The notes below the pieces were generated by a model. The model saw only the letters and a list, made by a program, of their open reading frames with translations. It had not been told where the DNA came from and made no database searches. Position numbers and translations under genes: made by a program. 64,000 bases of DNA from Rhodospirillales bacterium. GTDB taxonomy: Bacteria > Pseudomonadota > Alphaproteobacteria > ATCC43930 > CGMCC-115725. The stretch spans positions 1-64,000 of the forward strand of contig JAQGIC010000019.1 of NCBI GenBank assembly GCA_028288725.1, given 5' to 3'. Shown piece by piece: positions 16,304-24,679 of this stretch (position 1 is the first letter of the stretch; each line of letters begins with the position of its first letter).

Positions 16304-17313
16304 CGGAGGCTCGTGAGATAGGCGGAGACGGCGCTGAGTTCGTCGCTGCCCAGCGGCACCATCGGCATGTTGTTCCCCGGTTTCAGCGTCTGCGGATCGG
16401 CCGTCCAGGCGGCGAGCGAGCCGCGGGTCGTCGGCAGCAGGCCGGCCGCGATATAGCGGCGGCTTGCGACATGGGTCAGGTCCGGCCCGAGCGTCCCGGA
16501 CGCGGTCGTGCCCTGAATGGTGTGGCAGGCGGCGCATTGGCGCGCGAGAAAGATGCGGCGCCCCACCGACGCCTCGTCGGTCGCAGGTTCCGGCGCCGGC
16601 TGCCGCTGCGCCACCTGCCAGGCCGCGAAGCGATCGGGCGGTTCCGCGATCACCAGGAAGGCCATATGGGCATGCTGCAGCCCGCAGAACTGGGCGCATT
16701 GCCCGCGATAGACGCCCGGTTGGTCGGCGACCAGCGTGATCTCGTTGCTGCGGCCCGGGATCAAGTCCTGCTTGCCGGCCAGGCTCGGCACCCAGAAGGA
16801 ATGGATGACGTCCGGCGCTTCCAAGAGGAAGCGCACCGGACGGCCGACCGGAACGTGGATCTCGTTCGCGACCGTGAAGGCTTGGTCGGGTCGCGGGTCC
16901 TGGTAGGTGAATTCCCACCACCATTGATAGGCGCGAACCCGCACCACGAGTGCCTGCGGATCGTCGGCGGTCAGACCCCGTGTAACGAAGAAGCTGAGCA
17001 GGGTCAGGCCGGCGATGATGACGACGGTGGTGGCGACCGCCGCCTGGACCGCGCGGCGGGGCCGGCGCTCCGTCCCCTCGTCGCGTGGCAGCGGCGCCTC
17101 GATCCCCGCCCGGCGGCGACGCAGCGTCAGCAGCGTGACGATCATCACCAGCAGCCAGACAATACCGCAGACCGCCGTGAAGATCGTGATCAGGTCCAGG
17201 AGGCCGCCCGCCTGCGCGCCGCCGGGATGGAGCGCCGATTGCCAGGGCGTGCCGCATCCGCCGCAGGCGAGGACCGCGGCCAGGGCCGGAAGCCGGAGCG
17301 GACGTGCCGTCAT
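16300..17313 (-). CDS. coxB: Cytochrome c oxidase subunit II fused to cytochrome c
   Basis: The 337-aa protein starts with a lipoprotein-like signal (a Cys within AVLACGG), has two transmembrane helices, then a cupredoxin domain with the aromatic stretch YQWWWEF, HSFWVPSLAGKQD and the CuA ligands in GQCAQFCGLQHAHM. A C-terminal class I cytochrome c domain follows, with CAACH near residue 260 and a Met ligand in GNNMPMVP. The fusion makes this a caa3-type oxidase that can take electrons through its own haem. From memory this architecture matches CoxM of Bradyrhizobium coxMNOP. Confidence 0.9.
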   Translation of the reverse strand: MTARPLRLPALAAVLACGGCGTPWQSALHPGGAQAGGLLDLITIFTAVCGIVWLLVMIVTLLTLRRRRAGIEAPLPRDEGTERRPRRAVQAAVATTVVIIAGLTLLSFFVTRGLTADDPQALVVRVRAYQWWWEFTYQDPRPDQAFTVANEIHVPVGRPVRFLLEAPDVIHSFWVPSLAGKQDLIPGRSNEITLVADQPGVYRGQCAQFCGLQHAHMAFLVIAEPPDRFAAWQVAQRQPAPEPATDEASVGRRIFLARQCAACHTIQGTTASGTLGPDLTHVASRRYIAAGLLPTTRGSLAAWTADPQTLKPGNNMPMVPLGSDELSAVSAYLTSLR

Positions 17314-17314
17314 G

Positions 17315-17848
17315 TCATCGGCTCGGCGGCGCAATGTCGGCGCCGGCGGGGCCGCGGCTTTCGGACGGCCGCGACTGCATTTCGTCGTTGCGCGTCGGCG
17401 CGGCCGTCTTGGCGGCATACGTGCCGATGGTCTGGACGTAGCCGGCGAGCTGCCAGATCTGCTCGGTCGTCAGCTTGTCCTTGAACGCCGGCATCCCGTG
17501 CGGGCGGCCGTCGCGGATGGAGGCGAAGATCGACTGCACGTCCGGTCCGTAGCGCCACCAGCCTTCCATCAGCGCCGGTCCAACATTGCCACCGCCGTTC
17601 GCGTGACAGCCGGTGCAGTTGAACCATCCGTAGAGCCGCTTGCCCTGCGAAAGCTGGTAGGCGTTGGTTTCGTAGGGCCGGCCCAGCGCCGGCAGCACGT
17701 CCGGCGGCGCACCGCCGATGCCGTTCGGCATGAGGGCTACTTGATCCAGAGCATCGAGCGCGGGCGGGTCGAGCCGGACCTCCCGCTGCTCCCGCTTGCA
17801 GGCGGCGAGGGCCAGCAAACCCGCGAGGATGAGAAGCCGCCGGGTCAT
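17315..17848 (-). CDS. Lipoprotein cytochrome c
   Basis: The 177-aa protein has a lipobox (LALAAC) and one cytochrome c domain with CTGCH near residue 80 and a Met in the HGMPAFKDK loop. It resembles the small cytochromes that accept electrons from quinoproteins. The gene overlaps the quinoprotein-like gene by four bases and precedes subunit II by one base, placing it physically between a putative donor and the oxidase. The C-terminal ~30 residues are Pro/Ser-rich and probably disordered. Confidence 0.85.
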   Translation of the reverse strand: MTRRLLILAGLLALAACKREQREVRLDPPALDALDQVALMPNGIGGAPPDVLPALGRPYETNAYQLSQGKRLYGWFNCTGCHANGGGNVGPALMEGWWRYGPDVQSIFASIRDGRPHGMPAFKDKLTTEQIWQLAGYVQTIGTYAAKTAAPTRNDEMQSRPSESRGPAGADIAPPSR

Positions 17849-19566
17849 GGCAAACCGAAGGCATAGAGCGTGCCGCTCGGATCGGACGGTTCGGGCAGAT
17901 CCTGTAGCGCATTCGCAAGGCCGTTCGCCGCCGTGGCATCGCGCTTGTCGATGCTGGACTTCGCCACCATGCCGAACGATCCACCGAGCCCGGCCAGGAC
18001 GGCGACATAGGGGCGGCCATCCGGTCCCCGATAAGCGATCGGGTCGCCGATGATGCCGGACGCGGCATGGAATTGCCAAAGGGTCCGTCCGGATTCGGCG
18101 TCGACCGCCTTGAACCAGCCGTCGAGCGTTCCGTAGAACACGACGCCGCCGAGCGCCAGCACGCCGCCCGCGAGCGGAAACGGTTCCGGCACGGTCCAGA
18201 CGGGCTTGGCCGCCTCGATATCCCACGCGACCAGCGCACCGCGTAGGCCGTCGGCCGGCGACTTGGCCCGCACATTCGCACCGACGAATGCCGTGCCCTC
18301 TATGTAGCTGACATTCCGCGCTTCCATGTCCATGCACAGCCGACTGACCGGAATGAACAGCAGGCGCCCGTCGGCGGAGGGGGCGGAATGGGCCGCGGTG
18401 GCGCCCGGCCAGCCGGGGCAGACGTCCCGGGTCATGGTGCCGAAGCGGCTCGCCCGATTGGAATCGCGGCGCAACTCGCCCGTCGCGAGGTCGACGCCGC
18501 GCGTGGCATTGACTGTCGTGAACGGTGCCGCCGACAGGACCTGTCCGTTCGCGCGGTCGAGCACGTAGACATAGCCGTCCGGGTCGGGATGGATCAGCAG
18601 GTGCCGCGCCGCGCCATGCCAGTCGCGATCGATCGCCAGACCCGGCTCGGCGCTGCCCAAGGCGAACAGGTCGTGCGGATCGATCTGGTCGAACCACTTC
18701 GCCATGCCATCTTCCGGATCGCGGGCGAACAGGCCCGAGGTCCATTTGTTGTCCCCGTCATGCTGGTCCGGGTTCCACGGCGCCGGATGGCCCGTGCCAT
18801 GGAAGAGGAGATGGAGCACCGGATCGAACAGGATCGTCCCGGACACGCTGCCGCCACCATGCTGCCAGCCGGACGGCGGCCAGGATGCGGCGCCGAGATT
18901 CTGGCCATGATCGTGGGCATAGAATGGCTGGAAGCCCGGCCCGATGCCGACATTGTCGTCGGGGCCGGTGCTGAAGCGACGCCAGAGTTCATGGCCGCTC
19001 TGCGCATCGAGCGCCGCGATCCAGCCGCGGGCGCCGAAATCGTCACCGGAATTGCCGATGAAGATCTTGCCGTCGGCAATGAGGGGTGCTCCGGTCAGCG
19101 TCTCGCCTCGATCGAGGCTCGCGGTCCGCACGTTCCAGACCATCGTTCCGGTCGCCACGTCGAGCGCGATGGTGTGCCCGTCGAGACTGTTGAAATAGAC
19201 CTTGCCATCGGCGATGACCGGGCCGGCGTTGATCGTGTCGCAACAGGCGAGGCCTTCGGCCCCGCCATCGGCCTCGGGCACGAAGCGCCATTTGACGGGC
19301 GCGCCGGGGCGCGACAAATCGAGCGCGAACAGCGCGTGGGGGAACGGCGTCAGCACGACCATCGTGTCGCCTGTCACCGAAGGCGCGCCGGCGTGCCCGT
19401 GAGGATTTCCGGTTCGGAACGAGAATGCCGGCTTTAGCTGCGACACGTTGGCGGCGGTGATACCGAGCGGTTCTGCCTCACCGCCGCCGGAGATGGCGAG
19501 CGACATGACGCCCGCGATAACCGCGGCGTGGGCTATGCCGAAGCGCCGGAGTTCCGATCGATGCAT
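17845..19566 (-). CDS. Quinoprotein-like beta-propeller with altered active site
   Basis: The 573-aa exported protein has the eight-bladed propeller repeats of PQQ alcohol dehydrogenases (for example ALDAQSGHELWR and AVDAESGRTLWQ tryptophan-docking motifs) and the vicinal disulfide pair Cys108-Cys109. The metal and catalytic positions differ from the methanol dehydrogenase pattern by my alignment: the Glu ligand is Asp176, the Asn ligand of GTGNPAPWN is His260, and the catalytic HDEWDxxG motif reads HDLFALG, losing both Asp residues. It leads the oxidase operon. It may bind PQQ differently, use another cofactor, or be a non-catalytic scaffold. Confidence 0.75.
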   Translation of the reverse strand: MHRSELRRFGIAHAAVIAGVMSLAISGGGEAEPLGITAANVSQLKPAFSFRTGNPHGHAGAPSVTGDTMVVLTPFPHALFALDLSRPGAPVKWRFVPEADGGAEGLACCDTINAGPVIADGKVYFNSLDGHTIALDVATGTMVWNVRTASLDRGETLTGAPLIADGKIFIGNSGDDFGARGWIAALDAQSGHELWRRFSTGPDDNVGIGPGFQPFYAHDHGQNLGAASWPPSGWQHGGGSVSGTILFDPVLHLLFHGTGHPAPWNPDQHDGDNKWTSGLFARDPEDGMAKWFDQIDPHDLFALGSAEPGLAIDRDWHGAARHLLIHPDPDGYVYVLDRANGQVLSAAPFTTVNATRGVDLATGELRRDSNRASRFGTMTRDVCPGWPGATAAHSAPSADGRLLFIPVSRLCMDMEARNVSYIEGTAFVGANVRAKSPADGLRGALVAWDIEAAKPVWTVPEPFPLAGGVLALGGVVFYGTLDGWFKAVDAESGRTLWQFHAASGIIGDPIAYRGPDGRPYVAVLAGLGGSFGMVAKSSIDKRDATAANGLANALQDLPEPSDPSGTLYAFGLP

Positions 19567-19724
19567 GAGCGTGCCAGGACCCCTCCCTCACCAGGGTTCG
19601 CGGCAGGACGCCCCTTCCCCGTCGAGCGGATAACCCACTCAACCGACGCTTTGTTCCAGTTCGGAATGGACGGAGGGTCAGCCTGCCGTTGTGATCGTCG
19701 TGGGCGAACGGACGCAGCCGTCCG

Positions 19725-20414
19725 CTATTGCCAGGTATCCAGAACCTGCTCAGCGGTCGCGATTTCAACCTGTTGGCCATATCGGGAACGGTAGACGTCC
19801 ATCGAGGCATCATGGGACGCATCCGAGGAACTGCAGACGGCATCGGTCACGATCACGATCCGGTAGCCCCGATCGATGGCGCCCAGCACCGTGGCGAAGA
19901 CGCACACGTCCGTCTCGCCACCGGTGACCACCAGGGTGTCGATCCCGCGCTTTAGGAGAAGATCGTTCAAGGCGCAATCCATCCACGGCGAATACACGTG
20001 CTTGTCGATGATAGAAGCGGGCGGCACCAACGTACCGAGTTCCGGCACCAATTCGATCATGTCGGCTCCCAGCCGTTCGAGCGTCATGGATGCCCAGCGC
20101 TGATAATATTGCCGCCAGGTGCCCTCGCCTTCGCCGGGGCGTTCCGCTGGGATGAAGCGGGTGAAGATCGTCTTGGTCGGATGACGAGAAGCGATCCGGT
20201 GAACGACCGGACGGATACGATCCATCCAGGGCATATGCCATTCCGTCTTTTCGGCGAACAGGCGCTGCATGTCCACACACAGGTGAACGCAGTGCGCACC
20301 AAGCGGGCCATAGACGATTTCGCTTCCCACGTTAATCTCCGGAACGTCGATATTCCGGTCCAACCCGCCCGGAGGGAGCGACGTTCCATACCTGGTAAGG
20401 CACCACCGAACCAT
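19725..20414 (-). CDS. Isochorismatase-type cysteine hydrolase
   Basis: The 229-aa protein shows the catalytic triad of the family: Asp in CVDMQRLF, Lys in IIDKHVYSPW and the nucleophilic Cys in GGETDVCVF, with the preceding cis-peptide region. Members hydrolyse amides or ureido groups (nicotinamidase, N-carbamoylsarcosine amidase and relatives). The N-terminal ~35 residues precede the usual domain start and may indicate a later start. No partner gene next to it suggests the substrate. Confidence 0.85.
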   Translation of the reverse strand: MVRWCLTRYGTSLPPGGLDRNIDVPEINVGSEIVYGPLGAHCVHLCVDMQRLFAEKTEWHMPWMDRIRPVVHRIASRHPTKTIFTRFIPAERPGEGEGTWRQYYQRWASMTLERLGADMIELVPELGTLVPPASIIDKHVYSPWMDCALNDLLLKRGIDTLVVTGGETDVCVFATVLGAIDRGYRIVIVTDAVCSSSDASHDASMDVYRSRYGQQVEIATAEQVLDTWQ

Positions 20415-20655
20415 TCAACGAACCGGGGAGGCAGCCAGTTCACGGAACAGCGCACGCGAGTAGGGCTCGACGGCTCGAACATCCGGTTTGGCTGATCGGC
20501 CGAGTGCGCGCCGACGATCTTGCCGACCAGGCCCTTGGAGCCCTGCGCGAGGCGTTCGGGACGCTCGGTGGCATAACGGTGGCGCAGGACGCTCCAGCAA
20601 ACGGCCGCGCGTCGGGTGACGCGCGACCGCTCATCCTTTCGAATGGGATCTGGCG

Positions 20656-21159
20656 TCAGGCTGCAGCGCGGTTGACGTGGCTTTCCGCCAGGCTCGTCAG
20701 CTTCTTGTCGGTCGTCTTTTCCTCTTCGAGCGTCTGCTGCAGCACCTGGGCGCAATCATCGCGGCCCAGCTGCTTCGCCCAGGCGATCAGACTGCCGTAG
20801 CGGCTGATCTCATAGTGCTCCACGGCCTGGGCGGCCGCGATGAGTGCCGCGTCCAGCACGGCCTTGTCGGCCACGTCCCCGGCGACGTCCTCGGCCTCGT
20901 CGATGATGCCGTCGATCGCCGGGCACGTCACGGCCTTGGCCTCGGCACCGTGCATCTGGAACACCTTTTCCAGACGCTGCACATGCTCCTTCGTTTCATC
21001 CAGATGCTGCTCGAAGCCCTGGCGCAGATCCGACGATGTCGCCTTGGCGATCATTTTCGGCAGCGCGCCTACGATCCGCTTTTCGGCGTAATAGATGTCC
21101 TGGAGCTGATGAATGAACAGATCATTCATCGTCTCGATATCCTTGGTGAATAAACCCAT
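20656..21159 (-). CDS. Ferritin-like DUF892 (YciE/YciF type) protein
   Basis: The 167-aa protein is a typical YciF-like DUF892 member: TMNDLFIHQLQDIYYAEKRI at the N-terminus, a central HLDETKEHVQRLE helix and a C-terminal LEEEKTTDKKL helix, giving conserved Glu and His residues for a diiron-type site. Two ATGs are adjacent; the second is preferred because GGAGG is five bases from it. Such proteins are induced by osmotic or envelope stress. It is closer to the YciF norm than the paralogue at 2031-2552. Confidence 0.88.
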   Translation of the reverse strand: MGLFTKDIETMNDLFIHQLQDIYYAEKRIVGALPKMIAKATSSDLRQGFEQHLDETKEHVQRLEKVFQMHGAEAKAVTCPAIDGIIDEAEDVAGDVADKAVLDAALIAAAQAVEHYEISRYGSLIAWAKQLGRDDCAQVLQQTLEEEKTTDKKLTSLAESHVNRAAA

Positions 21160-21835
21160 CATTTCCTCCGTTTGGTTCTCTTGCCGGTGCCGTTGCTTAC
21201 GATCGCGCCATCGCGGCCTCGGGCAAGCGCGAGACCTACGTTTTCGCGTTCTTCCGAATGGTCAGGGGGTGCGCGGGGAGGTTCCGGTCGGCGAGCCGAG
21301 GGGCGGTCCCACAGGCCGCGCATTGCGGGCGCCATAGCTGTCATCGCCATAGCACCACGGAGATACTCCGTCCGTCGATAACGGTTATAGTCGTCCGGAG
21401 TCCGGACTCCGGGATAATCGGCGCCGTAGCGCCGTTCCCGGTCGTAGTCCGGTGCCGCGCTCCAGATGACGCTCGGAAGGAAACTCACCACGCCCACGTC
21501 GATTATCGTCTCTCCAGCGATTGTCTGCCATTTTACGCTTCCTTTCCATTCGGCCGAACAACGCCGGTTGTTGCGGCTATTGAATAGAAATTGCCCGATG
21601 GGGAGATGGTTCCGATCGAACTTTCGAAATACCCGCAGGTTTATGGCAGATTTTCTTCTGTAATTCTTTTGGTGCGGTACTATATTACCGACAAAAGTCT
21701 GATTGAATAATTCTGGGCCCCCGGTCCCTTTTCGATCGGGCGCGGGTCGGATGCGGAGATAGCCGGGTTCGTGGCTGGGCGGTGCCTCGGCCATCGTCCG
21801 CAGGAACCGGCGGCGTCGCCAACTGTTGCAGCTGC
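21160..21835. other. Stretch without a supported gene, partly AT-rich
   Basis: The segment from about 21540 to 21720 is clearly richer in A and T than the surroundings, with runs such as TTTTCTTCTG, and may hold promoters. A minus-strand frame with Tyr/Arg/Asp-rich repeats (around 21320-21450) ends inside the start of the ferritin-like gene, but it has no recognisable family or start, so I do not call it. Confidence 0.45.
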
Positions 21836-22234
21836 ATGACGAACGACACCACGGGCGGGTGCCTGTGCGGCGCCGTGCGCTTCGCGATCACGAGCGAGCC
21901 GCGCGTTCATTACTGCCATTGCGGCATGTGCCGTCGGGCGACCGGCAGCGCTTTCGCTGTGTTCGCCTGGCTGCCGCGCCCCGCGTTGCACTGGCTGGGA
22001 GCGATCCCACGGACCTATCGTTCCTCGCCGATTGCCAGTCGCGGCTTCTGCGGCAATTGTGGCGCGGCCATCACCCTCGATTATGACGGCAGCGACGAGA
22101 TCGCGCTGCATGTCGGGTGCTTCGATGCGCCGGGCCGGCTGGCGCCGGCCTATCACTACGGCGTCGAAGGGCGCCTCGGCTGGGTGGATATCGCACGGCA
22201 TCTCCCGGCGAGCCGTACGAAACAGCGATGGTGA
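21836..22234 (+). CDS. GFA family (CENP-V/Mss4-like zinc) protein
   Basis: The 132-aa protein is a one-domain member of the glutathione-dependent formaldehyde-activating family: GGCLCGAVRF at the N-terminus, CHCGMCRRATGS for the second metal site and GFCGNCGAAI for the structural zinc knuckle. The Cys set is complete, so it should bind zinc. Many members have unknown substrates, and nothing nearby suggests one. The start chosen omits an N-terminal stretch that does not match the family. Confidence 0.85.
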   Translation: MTNDTTGGCLCGAVRFAITSEPRVHYCHCGMCRRATGSAFAVFAWLPRPALHWLGAIPRTYRSSPIASRGFCGNCGAAITLDYDGSDEIALHVGCFDAPGRLAPAYHYGVEGRLGWVDIARHLPASRTKQRW

Positions 22235-22259
22235 GGGGATCGACCTCGTCGTCCCCGGG

Positions 22260-22784
22260 TCAGGGGCGACCGCCAGCCTTGATGGCCGCGACGGCGGCAT
22301 CGGCACCGCGCACCGCCTTCACGGCAAACCGCTTGCCCTTCAGCAGGTTGTACTGGCGCCAAAAGGCATTCAGGTTTTCGAGATATTCCTGACCGAGATC
22401 GTCCGGCGTCCGCACCTGGGCATAGAGTCGTGAGACCGCGGCCACTGCCAGCAGGCGATCGTTGCGCACGGTCCGCTCGCCTTCGGACTGTTCGGCCTCG
22501 ATCACGCCGATGAGGCGTACATGCACCACCGCGCCGACCGCGCAGGGCTCGTCGAACAGCACCAACACGTCGAGCGGGTCGCCGTCTTCGCCCAACGTCG
22601 AAGGCACGAAACCGAAATCGAGCGGAAAGCTCATGCCTTCCGGCAGCAAGGCCGCCAGCATGAACGTGCCTTCCGTGCGATCGTAATCGTACTTCGCGCG
22701 CCGGCCGCCGGGCGTTTCGATAACGACCCGGCAGGTTCGGCCGGCCGGATCGAGCTGGTGAGGAATGACGGCAAGGTCGGTCAT
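22260..22784 (-). CDS. ppa: Inorganic pyrophosphatase
   Basis: The 174-aa protein is a family I soluble pyrophosphatase with the metal-binding signature DGDPLDVLVL, a KYDYD substrate loop and the LPEGMSFPLDFGFVPST region. It hydrolyses pyrophosphate in the cytoplasm. It overlaps the preceding nucleotidyltransferase gene by four bases and ends the leftward arm of the glycan cassette. There it would remove the pyrophosphate made by nucleotide-sugar formation. The genome probably has another housekeeping copy; this one seems dedicated, by position. Confidence 0.88.
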   Translation of the reverse strand: MTDLAVIPHQLDPAGRTCRVVIETPGGRRAKYDYDRTEGTFMLAALLPEGMSFPLDFGFVPSTLGEDGDPLDVLVLFDEPCAVGAVVHVRLIGVIEAEQSEGERTVRNDRLLAVAAVSRLYAQVRTPDDLGQEYLENLNAFWRQYNLLKGKRFAVKAVRGADAAVAAIKAGGRP

Positions 22785-23590
22785 CGCAGCAAAACAGCAC
22801 GCCGGGCTTTTTGTTCCGGGTCTGGAGCCGCCGGCGATCGCTGGTGCCCGACAGGGAGCGGCTCATCCATCTCTTCCAGCAGGTGCACCGCATGGTGGTA
22901 GCCGTGCAATGTTCCGACATCGACATAGCTTTCGCCGCCAGGAACCCCCCACACGCTGCCGCCCTCGGCGATCCAGGCGTTGACCAGCGTACCGATATAG
23001 ACATCGCTGCGATCGCGCCGGTTCCAGAGCGCATGGAGTTCGTGCAGGACATGGCCGGGTAGCTTGAAGGCGCCCCAGATCCAGCCGGTGCTGGCCGTCG
23101 CCGACTTGACTTGGATCCCGCGGACGCGGCCATCTCGATCGGTCTCCACGGCGTCGAACAGTTCGGGGTGATCGACCGGAAACAGCAGCATCGAGAAGCG
23201 GTCGTCGGGCAACGGCGCGAGGGCGTCGCTCGGAAACCAGATCGTGTCCGGCAGCCCGACGATCACGGGCTCGTCCGGCGGGATCACCGGCAGGGCACGG
23301 AAGATCGCGTCGCACAGGCCGTCGGCCTGATCCTGGATGGCATAGGCGAGCGCCACATCGCCGATCGCGCCGCCGTAATATTGCGCGATATCGGATTTCC
23401 AGGGCGAGATCACGAAGCAGAGCTTTGTGACGCCGCCCCGGACCATGCGCTCGATCAGGTATTCGCTGACGGCGCGCGGCCGCGCCACGCCGGCGTCGTC
23501 GAGCCGGCTGCCGACCGGCAGCAGCTCCTTCGAAAAAGCGAGTGGCTGAATACGGGTACCGTTGCCCGCCGCCGGTATGATACCCCACAT
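22781..23590 (-). CDS. Sugar nucleotidyltransferase
   Basis: The 269-aa protein has the NTP-transferase signature IIPAAGNGTRIQPLAFSKELLPVG at its N-terminus, a VGLPDTIWF metal-binding region and a conserved VDVGT near the C-terminus, like glucose-1-phosphate thymidylyl- and uridylyltransferases. It would activate a sugar phosphate to a nucleotide sugar with release of pyrophosphate. It lies between a CgeB-like glycosyltransferase and the pyrophosphatase, overlapping the latter. The nucleotide and sugar used cannot be told from sequence. Confidence 0.85.
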   Translation of the reverse strand: MWGIIPAAGNGTRIQPLAFSKELLPVGSRLDDAGVARPRAVSEYLIERMVRGGVTKLCFVISPWKSDIAQYYGGAIGDVALAYAIQDQADGLCDAIFRALPVIPPDEPVIVGLPDTIWFPSDALAPLPDDRFSMLLFPVDHPELFDAVETDRDGRVRGIQVKSATASTGWIWGAFKLPGHVLHELHALWNRRDRSDVYIGTLVNAWIAEGGSVWGVPGGESYVDVGTLHGYHHAVHLLEEMDEPLPVGHQRSPAAPDPEQKARRAVLLR

Positions 23591-23592
23591 GG

Positions 23593-24672
23593 TCAATCCT
23601 CCATCGTCGCCGGAGCGGTTTCGAACAGCTCGATCAGCGTTTTCGCCCGGTGTGCCGCCGTGTGCTCCGCCAGCACTCGCTCCCGAGCCCGATGGGCGAC
23701 GAGCCGCAGCGTCTCGTCTGGCAGTTCGAGTTGCGCCAGCACATCCGCCGTGTCGTCGGCGATCAGGATTTCCCGCTCCGGCTCGAAGAAATCCTCGATC
23801 CCGTCCCAGCGATCGCTCAGAATCGGCGTGCCGCAACAGGCTGCCTCGAACAGGCGACCGGACGGGCACCAGCCCCTGCGTGCCATGTCGGCGCGGGTGA
23901 TGTTGAGTGCGAACCGGGTCGAGCAATGGAAGGCGGCATGCTCCGCCGGCGGCAGGTGGCGGACGAAATAGATATTGTCGCTCCACGGGAAATCGTCGGG
24001 ATATTGTGCCCCGCCGATCACGAAACGATCGGACGGGCGCCGGCGCGCCGGCTCGACCAGCAGCCGGTCGAGCGCGGCCTGCCGATCGGCGGCGTAGGTG
24101 CCGAGATAGGAGAGCAGGGCGACATAGTGCGGCAGCGGCGGGACGGGACGATAGATCGCCGGATCGGCCCAGCCGTAGAACGGCACGGCGATGCGGGCGC
24201 CGAGCCGGCCGCGCAATTCGGCGAGCGCGCCGCCGCCGGTATAGCTCAGGACCAGATCATAGCCGGCGAGCCCGTCCGTACCGAGCCATGGCACCGGTAG
24301 GCGGGCATCGAGGCGCGCGAGCGTCACCGGAGTATCGAGATCGTAGAAACAGCTCCGCGCCCGGCTGTCCTTGACCAGCGCGCCGGCTTCGATGCCGTCG
24401 GGACAGAACGAGGTCACGATCGCGACGTCGCATTTGGTTATGGCAGCGCGGGCCTTCGGCAGGACCTCGCTCCAATCCCGGTACAGCACCAACTCGCCGC
24501 CGAAATCTAACGCATCGAGATCGCGATGGTCGGCGTAATACGGCACGTCGCGCTCGAAGAAGGTCACGCGGTGGCCGTCGCGCAGCAGGGCGGCGATCAA
24601 CCCGCGCCACAGCGTGGCATGCCCATTACCCCAGGAGGAACTGACGGAGAGGCCGAAGATTACGAGCCGCAT
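23593..24672 (-). CDS. CgeB-like glycosyltransferase
   Basis: The 359-aa protein has two Rossmann-like halves and a C-terminal GT4-like motif (GRLFEAACCGTPILSDRWDGIEDFF) as in the CgeB/DUF3880-type family. Its N-terminus (FGLSVSSSWGNGHAT) and overall sequence are strikingly similar to the protein encoded at 35355-36437 in the other arm, so the two are paralogues. It probably transfers a sugar from a nucleotide donor in the cytoplasm. The next gene begins two bases after its stop. Confidence 0.82.
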   Translation of the reverse strand: MRLVIFGLSVSSSWGNGHATLWRGLIAALLRDGHRVTFFERDVPYYADHRDLDALDFGGELVLYRDWSEVLPKARAAITKCDVAIVTSFCPDGIEAGALVKDSRARSCFYDLDTPVTLARLDARLPVPWLGTDGLAGYDLVLSYTGGGALAELRGRLGARIAVPFYGWADPAIYRPVPPLPHYVALLSYLGTYAADRQAALDRLLVEPARRRPSDRFVIGGAQYPDDFPWSDNIYFVRHLPPAEHAAFHCSTRFALNITRADMARRGWCPSGRLFEAACCGTPILSDRWDGIEDFFEPEREILIADDTADVLAQLELPDETLRLVAHRARERVLAEHTAAHRAKTLIELFETAPATMED

Positions 24673-24679
24673 CGGACGA

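Noticed and set aside
21163-21470. Minus-strand Tyr/Arg/Asp-rich frame ending in the ferritin-like start
   Set aside because: Some repeat character, but no start, no family and an unusual composition; left as unassigned sequence.
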